Assembly (NCBI RefSeq): GCF_051401765.1
Contig: NC_135073.1
Span: 434,001 to 498,000, forward strand
Source: Calliopsis andreniformis
Lineage: Eukaryota > Arthropoda > Insecta > Hymenoptera > Andrenidae
Length of the DNA stretch: 64,000 nt
Direction: 5' to 3'
A model generated the notes under the pieces. The model worked only from the letters and a program-made list of their open reading frames with translations. It searched no databases and was not told the origin of the DNA. Every line of letters starts with the position of its first letter. Position 1 is the first letter of the stretch. Position numbers and translations under genes: made by a program. Below, piece by piece: positions 1-11,460 of this stretch.

Positions 1-1229
1 CTATTTATAATTTCTGTTATCTCTGATTCAATAGAATTATTTAAATCTTCGCTATCCTGTGCCTTCTCATTGGGAAAAATTTTATTCCAGCAATTTCTTA
101 TGTCTGATGAAGTAATGGATGTCCATGATGCGTACACTAAATCGATGCATAATTTTATGTTAAATTTAGAATAAAATTCAGAAACGCCCTTCGAATACTG
201 TAGGATGTGGCGCAACATTTGATGACGATATTTATTCTTAAATTTTGCAATAATGCCTTGGTCCAATGGTTGCAAAATAGAAGTCGTGTTAGGCGGCAAA
301 TAAACAATTTCGAAGAAGTCATCATTACATGGTTCTTCAATCTTGTGCCCCTGGCAATTGTCGACAAGTAATATTACTTTATCCCGGAAACCATTTTCTA
401 TCTGGAATTTTTCTACTGATGGTTTAAAATGGTTTTCAAACCAATCTCTAAAAATGTCTCTCGTGATCCATGCCTGTTTCTGATCCTTATAAATTACAGG
501 CAACTTTCTGCAGTTTTTTAATGCACGTGGTTTTTTATACTTATGGATAAATAAAATATCCAACTTATGACTTCCGCTTGCATTGCAACACAAACTTACT
601 GTGACACGGTCCTTTTTAGCTTTCGTTCCACCGAGCTTTGTTTCTTCTTTATGAACCAACGTTTTTGAAGGAATAGCCTTCCACATTAAGCCACTTTCAT
701 CCATGTTGTACACACAGTCCAGGCGAAATTCTTCGTCCCTTATCCGCTTCACAAAATCGCCTATGAATTTTGTGGCACCCTGTTCATCAGCGCTGGCTTT
801 TTCACCGTAAGCACGAAGTGAGCGAATGTTATGGCGCTGTTTAAAGTTTCGCACCCACCCCAAACTGGCTACAAATGATGCGGGAGCACCGAATTCATCC
901 GCTATTTCTCTAGCCTTTTCCTGCAGCAAAAGATCCGTCAATGGATCACCCATTGTCCTCCGATGTACGAACCACTGGAATAAGCGTGATTCGATGCTAT
1001 CATACGTTGGTCTCATTATTAATTTTTTTTTTAAGGTCTGGGTGCCCTTTTCTTGCAGAGCTAATATATGTTTGCCATTTCGACGAATCCGGCGAATAGT
1101 GGTGGTAGCAACATTATAGTGTTCAGCCAGTGCACTACATGAAACACCATACTCCAATTGTTCCAATATTTTTAACTTATCTTCGAAAGACAAGAAAATC
1201 TTAGTTTTGGTTTTTTGAACTTGTGCCAT
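1..1229 (-). CDS. Tigger/jerky-type DDE transposase, C-terminus cut by window edge
   Basis: An uninterrupted reading frame of 409 codons starts at an ATG on the minus strand (1227-1229) and runs off the left edge without a stop. Residues about 10-55 look like a psq/CENP-B N-type helix-turn-helix, and about 60-140 like the second CENP-B-type DNA-binding domain. A DDE_1-type catalytic core follows: D177 in YNMDESGL, D290 in LLVDNCQGH and D323 in QPLDQG. The 32-residue spacing between the last two suits the pogo/Tigger group. In this family the protein cuts and pastes its own element at TA sites in the nucleus. No stop or frameshift is visible, so it may be fairly young. I could not find its terminal repeat upstream of the start, so the element boundary is unknown. 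Family assignment is strong; activity is unknown. Confidence 0.9.
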   Translation of the reverse strand, partial: MAQVQKTKTKIFLSFEDKLKILEQLEYGVSCSALAEHYNVATTTIRRIRRNGKHILALQEKGTQTLKKKLIMRPTYDSIESRLFQWFVHRRTMGDPLTDLLLQEKAREIADEFGAPASFVASLGWVRNFKQRHNIRSLRAYGEKASADEQGATKFIGDFVKRIRDEEFRLDCVYNMDESGLMWKAIPSKTLVHKEETKLGGTKAKKDRVTVSLCCNASGSHKLDILFIHKYKKPRALKNCRKLPVIYKDQKQAWITRDIFRDWFENHFKPSVEKFQIENGFRDKVILLVDNCQGHKIEEPCNDDFFEIVYLPPNTTSILQPLDQGIIAKFKNKYRHQMLRHILQYSKGVSEFYSKFNIKLCIDLVYASWTSITSSDIRNCWNKIFPNEKAQDSEDLNNSIESEITEIIN

Positions 1230-1680
1230 TCTAATAAGTGTAGTCACAAATGTACACGAACACACAATGACACGATGATATGATAATACACAACACTGTT
1301 GTTAGAAATATTAAAATCTCAAGGCAGAATGGATTTTCAATATCCTAACTATATTTCGCAAAGGTACCGCAAATACAATTCGCGAAGAGCTTCCTGATGA
1401 ACTGACTCGTTCGCAAGGTCGCACAAGAATAGGACGCATCCTGATTGCAGAAAACCCAGCGTTGAGCCTACGGGTCGCTGTTGCCAGGTCAGGTCCTGCC
1501 GTGGGTTTTTCCGGGGGTTTTCCCTGCAAAGGGCCATGTTGTCGCTGTCACGATAGAACAGCCGGCCGTCGCTATCGCCGCGGAGCGCCAAGCAATTGCC
1601 CATGACTTGACGATTATTAAAAAAGCCGTATTTTCTTACATGGTACACTGCACCGATGTACATAGACGTTCCATAAGCTT
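1230..1680. other. Unassigned, partly GC-richer stretch
   Basis: The first 90 bases are the AT-rich leader of the transposase. From about 1340 to 1640 the sequence is clearly GC-richer than its surroundings and has short open frames on both strands, none recognisable. It could be an old element interior or the non-coding part of the Tigger-type transposon. No function is proposed. Confidence 0.4.
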
Positions 1681-2056
1681 GTAAAGAACTGATGGAAAAG
1701 TAACTTTGACGATTTTCCGTAAACGTCGTAGGGTTCCAACCTTTATTATTTAAATACCTTTATTATAAATAATTGGAATCATGTCGTATTTGGTATCATT
1801 TTAATCGGGAGAGCACAAGGAATCGATTGGTGTTACTTGCGTGAAAATCCGTTTGCGAATAAGAAACTTCAATTTTCCCTATTTAAATCCCTAATGCTAT
1901 CCTTGTTTTTTATGACATCCTTGTTCTCGAGCGTCGAGCTCGAACGCGATGGTTCCAAGAATTGGTTTCTCGGCGGCACGTATCAAACGAAGTAGTGGGG
2001 ATAAACCGCGGCTCTCGTCCGTGTACACGAAACGGCTCTCGTCCGCAACATTACTG
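1681..2056 (+). mobile_element. TAG-MITE copy A (right half)
   Basis: This matches the right half of the copy at 5430-5839: it opens with the same GTAAAGAACTGAT segment and ends with GCTCTCGTCCGCAACATTACTG followed by TA. The TA flank and inverted ends in fuller copies point to a non-autonomous Tc1/mariner/pogo-type element. It has no left terminus and is therefore partial. An open frame of about 80 codons ending in GGTYQTK is shared with other copies (see findings). Confidence 0.8.
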
Positions 2057-3702
2057 TATTAGTGAAAATGATGCTAAATGTTTTTCTAGCAATAGATACA
2101 TCTCTTAGCTATGTCATCCTAAATATTCATGAAGAAATGTTATTAATTAAAGGAAAAATTGCCATCGATAGTCGAAAACGTGTTCTGTTTTGTGGTGGTT
2201 ATCCTCTATCCCAAATGATGTACATATTTGGATGCAAAATGCGCAATGAATATTAAAAATAAATAAAATCTGTCTTTGACGATCTCACTTTTTAAAATTT
2301 TATTTCCTATTCTTTCATAATTAAAACAAGAAGAATGATTTTTCCATCAAAATGCTATACTTCAACTGTAATAACAGGCACAAGTATAGTGAAAATTTCC
2401 AAGTCAATATTTACCTAGAATTCATGCATAAAAAAAAGTGTACTCATCGCAAATATTGTTATTGATAAACAGAGTTTTTTCTACACATCAACGAATCCTT
2501 TCAAAGTACACTAACTAAAAAGAAGTTGTATTTTTTTCCACACATTTACCAGTAAGAAAAGTTAGAAGAGTTTTAAAGTAAGTACCGATGGATCGATTCA
2601 TTGCAATTTTAGCACTGCATCCTACTACCAATAGATGAGTACCTTGACAGTGAAGAGGGTACTTTTTTAGAACTTTATAAAAATCTTTCCGTAATTACGA
2701 AAGAAACAATGTATAATTTAATGTTAGTCATTATTTCTGTGTTCGTTTATTCGACAGTAATAGAAATTGAAATTAGTCTTGGGAAATATGAAGTGCGTTA
2801 CATTGCTATTCTGAAACAGGAATAAAATACAACATTAAAAGTAAGAATAGAATCTAAATTATCCTTTATATTACAGAATTTATGGCGCATCATCCTCTTG
2901 AGTACGTTGATAAATGATATGTTAAGCATAAGAAATACTTTATAGTTATAAAATGATAATAGGAGCGAGAATATTTCATCACGTCAAAGAAAATATATTT
3001 TTCGCATATCTCCATTACAAATATAATTCCATTTCGAATTTCCTCTTATATACATTTGCATATACATACATAAGTCAACCTCACAATTAGTCGAAGAATG
3101 GAATACAAAAACGGAAGGGTCCTTTTATTACACTAAACATAAGTACGTAAATATACATACATACATATGTACACATGTTTAATTAATCAGTGTAATTCGT
3201 ACTTTGAGTGCTACATATTTAAACATTCAGTAAATACAGTTAACAAATATAACTAAATAGGATTATTCGTTCGATGAAATTAGTTCAAAGATACCCGTGC
3301 TATATATCCACTGTATATTACAAATGTATCGTTAAGTGTAGAATTAATAAATAATTAATAATTAATGTAGAATTAATAATAAAGTGTAGTATTATTGATA
3401 AATGACAACTGACAATTGCAAAATGTACTTATGCACTAAATATTTGAAGCTCATCGCTCAAGAAAATGGTTTACATGCTCATTTTTTAAGGAATTTTTGG
3501 GAATTTTTTAAAAGAAATCAGCAGACTGTTTTGAACTAAGGAGAGATCACACTTGTAGTGTCGCCGATTTTAATGAAACTTTTTCTGGTGTGTCTAGAGA
3601 CAAATTAAGCAGATTCATGTCCGAGCTTTTTTCCGAAAGTTCATTTTTCATAAAGATATTTAATATTTAATTTTTGTATTTATGTATATGCATATATGTA
3701 TA
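2057..3702. other. AT-rich intergenic DNA
   Basis: No gene or repeat family is recognised. A short interrupted ATAC/ATGT microsatellite lies around 3130-3180. Open frames are short and AT-driven. Confidence 0.5.
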
Positions 3703-4823
3703 CAGGGTGTAACAAAAATGTCGCAGTTCCTTAAAAGGGGTGATTCAGGGGGTGATTTGAAACAACTTTTTCCTTAGCGAAAATGTAAGATGAGGCTTCG
3801 TTAACGAGTTATTAATGAAAAACACCGGCCAATGAGAGCGCGAGTTTGCCGTACGAGCGACTGCGGTAGCGTTGGATACGCGCTGGGCGCTACTGTTGTA
3901 CTCCGAACAAGAAAGTCGGCATGCATCGAAGGAAATAGCATTAGTATGAAAATATTTGCATAACGTATAAACGAAAAAGCAATGCAACAAAAGAAATGAA
4001 CGGAAAATTGGAGAATTAACGTTGAAGATAGAAACGTTGAAAGTAGTCTGCGTTAGATTTAAAAAGTAATAATCATTAATGAATTAAATGCAATTCATCT
4101 GTAGTTTGTAAATCTGTGTCACTGGGTCACTGTACCGATACTGGTCATCGACCGTCGAAATGGTTTATGGTAGGGTAGAATTTTTCCAAGGAAGCTCCTT
4201 GTACCCCCCACGTAGTTTAAGCACCTCAGACCTTCCTTGTTCGGACACTCCGAGATCATGTCTCCTTCGAAACCAAAGCAATAAAGCCATAAATTACCTA
4301 AACGCGTGCCCTAGCATAAACCATTTCGACGGTCGATGACCAAGATCGGTACAGTGACTCAGTGACACAAGTTTACAAACTACAGGTGAAGTTTGTTCTC
4401 CTCTTCCTTTATTTTTTGTTGTATTGCTTTTTCGTTTATACGTTACGCGAATAAGAAATTTACATATTCGTGTTTTTACGTTGCACGTAGTTTTCCTCGA
4501 TTTTAAGTAATTATTCACTTCAAGTGATAAACAAAAAAAGGACTCGGTATTATTTATTATGTCGCTTTCAGTTTTCATACTAATGCTATTTTCTTCGATG
4601 TATGACGACTTCCTTGTTCGGAGTACAACCGTAGCATCTAACGCGCCTACCCAACACTACCGCGGTCGCTCGGGCGGCAAACTCGCGCTCTCATTGGCCG
4701 GTGTTTTTCGTTAATAACTCGTTAACGAAGCCTCATCTTACATTTTCGCTAAGGAAAAAGTTGTTTCAAATCACCCCCTGAATCACCCCTTTTAAGGAAC
4801 TGCAACATTTTTGTTACACCCTG
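3703..4823. mobile_element. Foldback element with CAGGGTGTAAC ends
   Basis: The two ends are inverted copies: CAGGGTGTAACAAAAATGTC at the left and its complement at the right, each flanked by TA. Inverted similarity continues inward almost to the middle: the block at 3760-3960 pairs with 4590-4770, and 4095-4170 pairs with 4300-4375. The element is thus a nearly complete 1.1 kb palindrome with diverged arms and a loop around 4180-4295. A TA duplication and these ends fit a non-autonomous Tc1/mariner-type element. No transposase is present. Confidence 0.8.
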
Positions 4824-4829
4824 TATGTA

Positions 4830-5839
4830 CAGTAATGTTGCGGACGAGAGCCGTTTCGTCTACACGGACGAGAGCCGTGGTTTATCCCCACTACCTCGTT
4901 TGATACGTGCCGCCGAGAAACCAATTCTTGGAACCATCGCGTTCGAGCTCGACGCCCGAGAACAAGGACGTCATAAAAAACAACGATAGCATTAGGGATT
5001 TAAATAGGAAAAATTGAAGTTTCTTATTCGCAAACGGATTTTCACGCAAGTAACGCCAATCGATTCCTTGTGCTCTCCCGATTAAAATGATGTCAAACAC
5101 GACATGATTCCGATTATTTTTAACAAAGATACATAAAACTTGGTTTGTAGAACGAAAGGTCATGCTCGTAAACAGACTCGGGCGCGACTCTCGTCCGTGA
5201 GTGGTAGTCGATTCGACGAGCGCGGCTCTCGTCGTAGGGCTAACTCCCTATTATTCCCTCATATTTTTGTGTTTAATTATTTAATGACTGAAATTATTAA
5301 GAAAATGAAAGCATAACACAAAAAGTATATAAGTTCCGTTTTAAATGTTTAGAAATTTTTATTTTTTTATTTTCAATATCTTCTTTCCGACATCGATTAA
5401 ATATAATATACATAAATTCTGTTTATGTCATTTTTAGCTCGTAAAGAACTGATAGAAAAGTAACTTTGACGATTCTCCGTAACCGTCGCAGGGTTCCAAC
5501 CTGTATTATTTAAATATCTTTATTATAAATAATAGGAATCATGTCGTATTTGATATCATTTTTATCGGGAGAGCACAAGGAATCGATTGGTGTTACTTGC
5601 GTGAAAATCTGTTTGCAAATAAGGAACTTCAATTTTTCCTATTAAATCCCTAATGCTATCCTTGTCTTTTCTGACGTCATTGATTTCGGGCATCGAGCTC
5701 GAGCGAGACCCTTTTTTTGCTTCTCCGGTCGTGTACCAATTATCTCGGCGACCGAGAGCAAAGGAAGCCGAATCGACTACCAGTCGCGGACGAGAGTCGC
5801 GACCAGACCCGAGAGCGGCTCTCGTCCGCAACATTACTG
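4830..5839. mobile_element. TAG-MITE copy B/C, full-length palindromic form
   Basis: Starts CAGTAATGTTGCGGACGAGA and ends with the inverse complement, flanked by TA on both sides. The left arm (4830-5200, minus orientation) and right arm (5430-5839, plus) carry related blocks around a middle of about 230 bp that is AT-rich and unrelated to the arms. It starts six bases after the 3703-4823 foldback and ends against the next transposon. The size, the TA duplication and the lack of a transposase make it a MITE. The middle and right arm recur nearly unchanged at 45000-45603. The left arm holds an intact 90-codon frame (minus, 4891-5163). Confidence 0.85.
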
Positions 5840-6094
5840 TATTTTCTTTGAGCAATCGCAACACCTGTAATGGTGCAGTTGAAAGTTGGTAAACTCGTAC
5901 CCCAAGATTCTGAAGTTCAAATCTCACGTGAGATTATATTTTGTGTATTTGCTTTCCATTTCTTTTCTTATTTTTATATATTTATTTCTAAATTTATTTG
6001 GCTTTTTATTTATTTTTCTCAATGCATTGGATGGTATGCATCGTAAAAATGTGTGAAACATAAACATTTTTGGCATATGAAAATTTTATAAAGG

Positions 6095-7421
6095 CTAATG
6101 CATTATACGAACATTTGCTTTTCTCATTACCTGTGGAAAATATACTTGATTGACATTAAACAAAATTGATCTTTCACTTATTAATTTTGTAGCGTACCAT
6201 AAATACCGTATCATATCCTCGAAAATCGGTGTCGATAACTGATATTGGATTAGTGAATGTATTTTTATTGCGCGTTCCTTATTAGAAAGCTCATGCTCGG
6301 CTTGTAAAACTTCTATGGCATTTTGAATTTTGATTTTGAATTTGATGATCATCGTTATCTATAAAAGAATTATTAAAATAAATAGCATCAGTTTACACGC
6401 CCCACGAATCTAATACTAATAAAAATTTATTACTCTCAGAATATGATTTTATGACTTTTCCTATAAAATTAATAAAGTGTTATTTTGTTAATTTACCAGA
6501 TCTTAAAGTAGTAATAATAAGATTTTTGTACTCTTTCATTAACTTTTGCACATTTTCTTGGATCGAGGTCTGGAATTTCCCTTTACGTCCTGCATGTACA
6601 GAAAAACTTGAAGTAAAAGTGTACCAATTGCAATTTTTGTTATACTTATAAGACAAACTTTTTTGTATCTTAGAACGATATTCGCAGCCTGTCTGGTCCG
6701 TATTTATTACAAAATGCCTATCATAGTTCTTAATTGCAACTGACAATATTCTTTGGAATATTTCTACGTAATTGTCGAGTCACTTTCGTTTGAGTTATTC
6801 TATGAATATTTTAAATGTTTTTACCCACAATTTAGAAGCTGTAAAGTGGAAGTTCTCACTTTGAAATTGCAAACTAGCAAGAAAATCAATCCTAGGTGTA
6901 TTTGTGTCTTTTCACCGGAGAGCTGTATATCCATTATGATGTAATATGTTCAGACACCAATTAGGATACTTTCTAATAATTTGAATAATTTTTAATTTTG
7001 TGCCTATACGTACAAAATCAGCGATTCTAGGTTTTTTTGAATCAGGTTTGTATTCTTAAAACCTTTCTCATAATGAGAAGGTTTCTAATGACGAACTTAT
7101 TAATGATATCGTTGACGAATTTTCTTCTGTAACATGTATCGTGTCTTTTTCCGGAAATGATTCGTTTTGTAGATATAATTCTTCTTCATTTTTCTGAAAA
7201 GCAAAGCTTTCCATCTATAACATAAATTTTGTTATTTCTTCGCCTATTCGCTGACTCTATTTACCTATGTTTTTATTAGATAATCTCTTTGAAAAATTTA
7301 AATTTGCCAATGTACGACGACGACTATTATCCAGTGCATCAGCAATATCTTGCTACATACATTGCAACAATATTTCTTGTTTGTTGGAGTTAAAGTCAGC
7401 TTTCTCCTCTCGTGATTCCAT
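6095..7421 (-). pseudogene. Broken DDE transposase (NTDQTG/LDSWG type)
   Basis: Reading the minus strand from an ATG at 7421 gives a chain of frame fragments with several stops and shifts. Recognisable pieces, in order: an acidic N-terminal stretch; a segment with YPNWCLNIL; a segment with HFTASKLWVKTF that resembles the second helix-turn-helix of CENP-B-like transposases; the motif FVINTDQTGCEYR, which carries the probable first catalytic aspartate; VLDSWG with the probable second; and a C-terminal segment with HSLIQYQLSTPIFEDMIRY and NVNQVYFP. I recognise this as a DDE transposase family repeated in arthropod genomes but cannot place it firmly in a superfamily. Its position between matching terminal repeats supports the call. 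It cannot encode a working enzyme as it stands. Confidence 0.7.
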
Positions 7422-7506
7422 ATTTCTTGCTTGTCCAATTAGATATATGCACTATGTCTCGTTAATTATTGACCACATGTAGGAAATATGTAGATACAGC
7501 TATAAT

Positions 7507-7815
7507 AATAATATGACAATATAATAACTAATAATATGATAATACAATAACTAATAATATGATAATACAATAACTAATACGATAATACAATAACTAATAA
7601 TATGATAATACAATAACTAATACGATAATACAATAACTAATAATATGATAATACACTAACTAATAATATGATAATACACTAACTAATAATATGATAATAC
7701 ACTAACTAATAATATGATAATACACTAACTAATAATATGGTAATACACTAACTAATAATATGATAATACACTAACTAATAATATGATCATACACTAACTA
7801 ATAATATGATAATAA
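7507..7815. repeat. AT-rich minisatellite with 20 and 23 bp units
   Basis: The left part alternates a 23 bp unit (AATAATATGATAATACAATAACT-like) with a shorter unit in which AATAATATG becomes AATACG. The right part is a uniform run of 23 bp units carrying CACTAACT instead of CAATAACT, about seven copies. The array lies inside the transposon, between its 5' coding end and its right terminal repeat. Constant spacer-repeat organisation is absent, so it is not a CRISPR array. Confidence 0.9.
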
Positions 7816-8402
7816 TTATAACAATACAACAATAGAATCTACAATGACAATTATGCAAGAGCTAAGGAAAATCGCAATGAAAATTGCTCCGAAATCGAAT
7901 GTTACTGTAAGCCATTCGTCCAAAAAGTGAACAAGGCGATTATTATGAGTACTATATTATTTCATCACATACAGGTCGTCGTTTACGATTCATAATAAAT
8001 CCTTGATTACGGTGAGTGCGACAGATTGAACGAGTGAGGCAATCTATTTAGCTCAATACATAATAGAATGAAATCATATTTTTAGAAAGAGATGGAATCG
8101 AAGCCGAATTCAAAAACTACGAAAAGCGAAATGTTCATGTAATACATTAGCCTTTAGAAAATGTTCACATTGTTAAAAATGGTTATATTTCACATACTTT
8201 TATGATGTACACTATCCAAGACATACATTCAAGACAAAAATAAATAAGAAAACAAATAAATTTAGAAGTAAATATATAAAACTAAGAAACTAAATGAAAA
8301 AAATATTATCTCATGTGAGATTAGAACTCCTGAACCTTGGAGTACGAATCTATCAACTTCCAACTTCAGTGTTACAGGTGTTGCGGCTGCTTAAAGAAAT
8401 TT

Positions 8403-10056
8403 TGTATACAATATTTATGTTGGAACTCTGACATAAACCTGCTTATTCTGTCTCTAAAATCACCAGAAAGAGTTTCATTAAAATCACCAGAAAGTGTTTC
8501 ATTAAAATCATCGATTGCACAGGTGTGACTTCTACTTGTGAGCTTTTGTGTAATTTTGTGTAACTTTTATTAATAGTTAAGGTATACAATTATGTGACAT
8601 TATATTATACGAGTCAAATGTCTTTGTACAACATTCTTGTACCTTACTGAGTGACATAATTCAATGATTCTAACTGTTCTGTTAATCTGAAATAAATGAG
8701 TAAGTAAGCGTCCTTATTAGTATGGATACGCCTATGGTGTGTTCCAACGTTTTTAAAAGATCTTAATTTTTTCTAACTTTGTTTAACATGCTAAAGGCGG
8801 AGAAATTTCTGAAAAATCGAAATTCAAGCATTTTGCATTGCCGTTATTTTGTTAATTTTGAAGCGTTTTGCTTTATTTTGGTTCACACCATAACTGTATT
8901 CATACTGATAAAGACGCTTATTCACTCGTTTGTTTCAGATCAGCAGAACGGCTGGAATCTTGTCAGCCAGTAAGGTATGGGGACGATGTACATACAAGGA
9001 GATACATCTCCTTGTATTTATACTTAATTGTAATTATACGAGTTACAACTCGTATAATTTTGATTATTTTCACTTGAAAAAAATAATTTATATACTTTAA
9101 ATATTGATAAATACATACACAAAAGCGCAGTTTAAACTGGCTTATTGATTTCTTTTAAAAAATTGCCAACAGAATCTTAAAATGGATTCAATAACAACAG
9201 ATATCGAATCATGCTTTTTGAGTAAAGAAGTGTAGTCAGTATTCAGGAAGTGTTGACTTGTTGCACAAACAGGTCTAGGAAAGATGTTTGAGTGTATGTT
9301 CGGTTGAAGTGTACGCACTCGCTTATTAGTGCCACCATTTTAAATTTGAAGCAACTGTTTATATAAAAGTTGTTTATTTTAAGATGATGCTTTAGAGAAA
9401 CGTTTAAACGTTTGTGAAACTATTATTTGTAAAAAGTTCAACGTCAATGCAGTTTGTTTAACTGTATCTGCATATTGTATTATATTATATTACATTTACC
9501 TTGGGTACCTAAACACTATAAGTAGTAAATATTAAATAGGTATAGTGTTCTTTTATTAAAAATGTTATGTTATTTTGTGCATTTTTCATATTTTGCTTCG
9601 AGAAGAGGGGCAATATAGAAAAAACGGAAATAGTAAAATGAACAGGAAAGAGCTGTCAATTTTATATTTTTGTCATGACGTCTCGCGAACAGAACTTCTG
9701 TACAAAGGTCCTTCCATTCTTGTTTTACAAAAATATATTTAAAACCTTTAAGCTTTCTTATACGTAATGACTGACCGTATTGTATAGTGTACACAGTATT
9801 TAGTAGTATTAGTAGTCTCATTGCCAGCTTTTCGGACTGCAGTCCAACTATGGTTAATATCTTATAGTTTGAACCAATTGCAGATTCCGATATTTTGGTA
9901 CTACTTTACACGACTCGTTTTTATCTCGTAGATAGTGTAAATAAGAGGAAAAAACGGAATTCCGCTAAAAAAGCTTCAAAAAAGTAAAAAAATTACTCCA
10001 AATACATGAGAAAGTTTAAAACAAAAAAAGTACCATAAAATAAATTTTGCTTCTTT
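8403..10056. other. Intergenic DNA with a small tandem repeat
   Basis: A 24 bp unit (AAAATCACCAGAAAGNGTTT plus CATT) is repeated about 2.5 times at 8456-8512. Small perfect hairpins occur near 8996-9016 and 9036-9058. Otherwise this is AT-rich sequence with no recognised gene. Confidence 0.5.
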
Positions 10057-10567
10057 ATGAATCACAAAAAACTAGAAGAAAATAATAACTATAAAAAAAC
10101 ATTTACTTTTTCATCTGCAAGTTAAATACTTAGCGTGGCTAGGCAAGGTATTCTAAGATCATTTATCGACACCCATACCTTGTTTCACACAGGTTGTCAG
10201 ACAGTTTGTCATTTTTAAACTTTGATAGTATGAATACATTTTCATTATTTCACAAATTGAAATAATTTTAAAATCATTGATCGATACCTTGCCTGACTAC
10301 AGTAGGTATTTAACTTCCATGCTGCGGACATCGAATAAACTCTCTAGATATTACTTCTAATCTGAGGGATATTTTTTAAAACAGGTAATAAAATGTATTG
10401 AATGCATTTTTGACACATTGTAATGAAAATATTGTTTAAAATATGGTTGATTAAATGTAATTTTCATTTCAAACCTTTTTTATACATCTGTATTGTTGGG
10501 TTGTCCAAGATTTTGAAGCAAATGTTTTTTTCGTAATTATTATTTTCTTCTAGTTTTTTGTGATTCA
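10057..10567. mobile_element. Inverted-repeat element of about 0.5 kb
   Basis: The outer block at 10057-10108 (ATGAATCACAAAAAACTAGA) is matched by its complement at 10520-10567. A second, inner inverted pair (10128-10185 and 10268-10317) carries GGCAAGGTAT-type blocks. No coding capacity is present. The structure fits a MITE. The target duplication is uncertain. Confidence 0.6.
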
Positions 10568-11045
10568 TTATTCATAATTTGCATGGAGAATGCCTTCAAA
10601 TAGTTTTTGACATTATAAGTTACAAAGATTCGCCATCGTCACATTTTAAAATACGCATGTCACGCATGTAGACTAAAAAATAAAAACTTCGAATATGACA
10701 TGAAGAAAATGAGCGGTCGCTTAGACGTGTTTTCGATGTCAGTATTAAAACGATTCTGATCTGCCCTGAGTTGTGTAAGGCTCATCGTAACATCTGAATC
10801 TTTATAAACCCATTGTCCTCCCCTTTTTTAAAGAATGTCTGCGGAAGAATACGCAAAATTGGTAACTGGTTACTGTCAACTCCAAGTTGGTATTTGTAGG
10901 AAATTGTGCGAAAAACTCCAGAAGGTCAGATCCGTTTTAATAAAGACGTCGAAAGCTTGTCTAAGCAACCGTTGATTTTCTTATCGTCTTATTTAAAGTT
11001 TCTTGTCCATTAAATTAGTTATAACGAAATATAAGATGATATATA
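10568..11045. other. Intergenic DNA, nothing recognised
   Basis: AT-rich sequence without a recognisable gene or repeat boundary. Confidence 0.4.
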
Positions 11046-11460
11046 CAATAATATATAAGAGCGATATGTATAATGAAAGAAATATTAAAATACGTTAGGC
11101 CAGTAAATATAATTCAAATCATATCATGTTTGGTATTATTTCAATGAAAAAATTCTCCCCAATACGATGATGAAATTTTTATTCAGAAAAAACCAAAAAT
11201 AAAAAGTTTTCTTTTTTAAAAAGTTTTCTTTTTATTTTTGGTTTTTAAAATTTTTCTTTCTAGTGACGTTACGTTAGTGTCTCACAGATGCGCAGGCATT
11301 TAAACCTCTTAGGGACCTTGATTCACAGCCTCCCCTCTCTCTTTTAATCACTGTCTCTTTGTGCAAGAAAAGCTAACCGCCGAGCCTCATTCTGAAGTAA
11401 TCTGACGTCGAAATTTGTAATACCTACTCGATAATGGGGCCGGACCAGTCCCAAAATTGA
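11046..11460 (+). repeat. Dispersed repeat R1, copy a
   Basis: From TATAATGAAAGAAAT to the ACCAGTCCCAAAATTG end this matches, in the opposite orientation, 54905-55266. It also partly matches 50150-50445. Shared landmarks are AATTCAAATCATATCATGTT, the block around GACGTTA-GT-TCTCA, TTTAAACCTCTT-GGGACC, and TACCTACTCGATA near the end. The copies have diverged substantially. This copy carries a private hairpin at 11186-11243 (an AAAAATAAAAAG block facing its complement). No terminal repeat or coding frame was found, so the class is unknown. Confidence 0.65.

Larger units (their letters stand above)
5842..8402 (-). mobile_element. Decayed DDE transposon with long terminal inverted repeats
   Basis: The sequence at 5845-5960 reappears inverted at 8280-8400. 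It includes a CGCAACACCTGTAA block, a TCGTACYCCAAG block and a hairpin-like CTCACGTGAGAT block, and weaker similarity extends the repeat to about 170 bp. Between the repeats lie a broken transposase (6095-7421) and a minisatellite. The element is about 2.56 kb. The target duplication is not clear because the left end abuts another element. The superfamily is not settled. Confidence 0.75.

Noticed and set aside
1349..1663. 104-codon minus-strand frame upstream of the first transposase
   Set aside because: No recognised motif, and other registers are also open. Not enough to call a gene.
5562..5927. 121-codon minus frame in the TAG-MITE right arm
   Set aside because: It crosses the terminus of one element into another, so it is a chance frame.
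7507..7815. CRISPR-like array
   Set aside because: Units are contiguous and nearly identical with no unique spacers, so it is a minisatellite.
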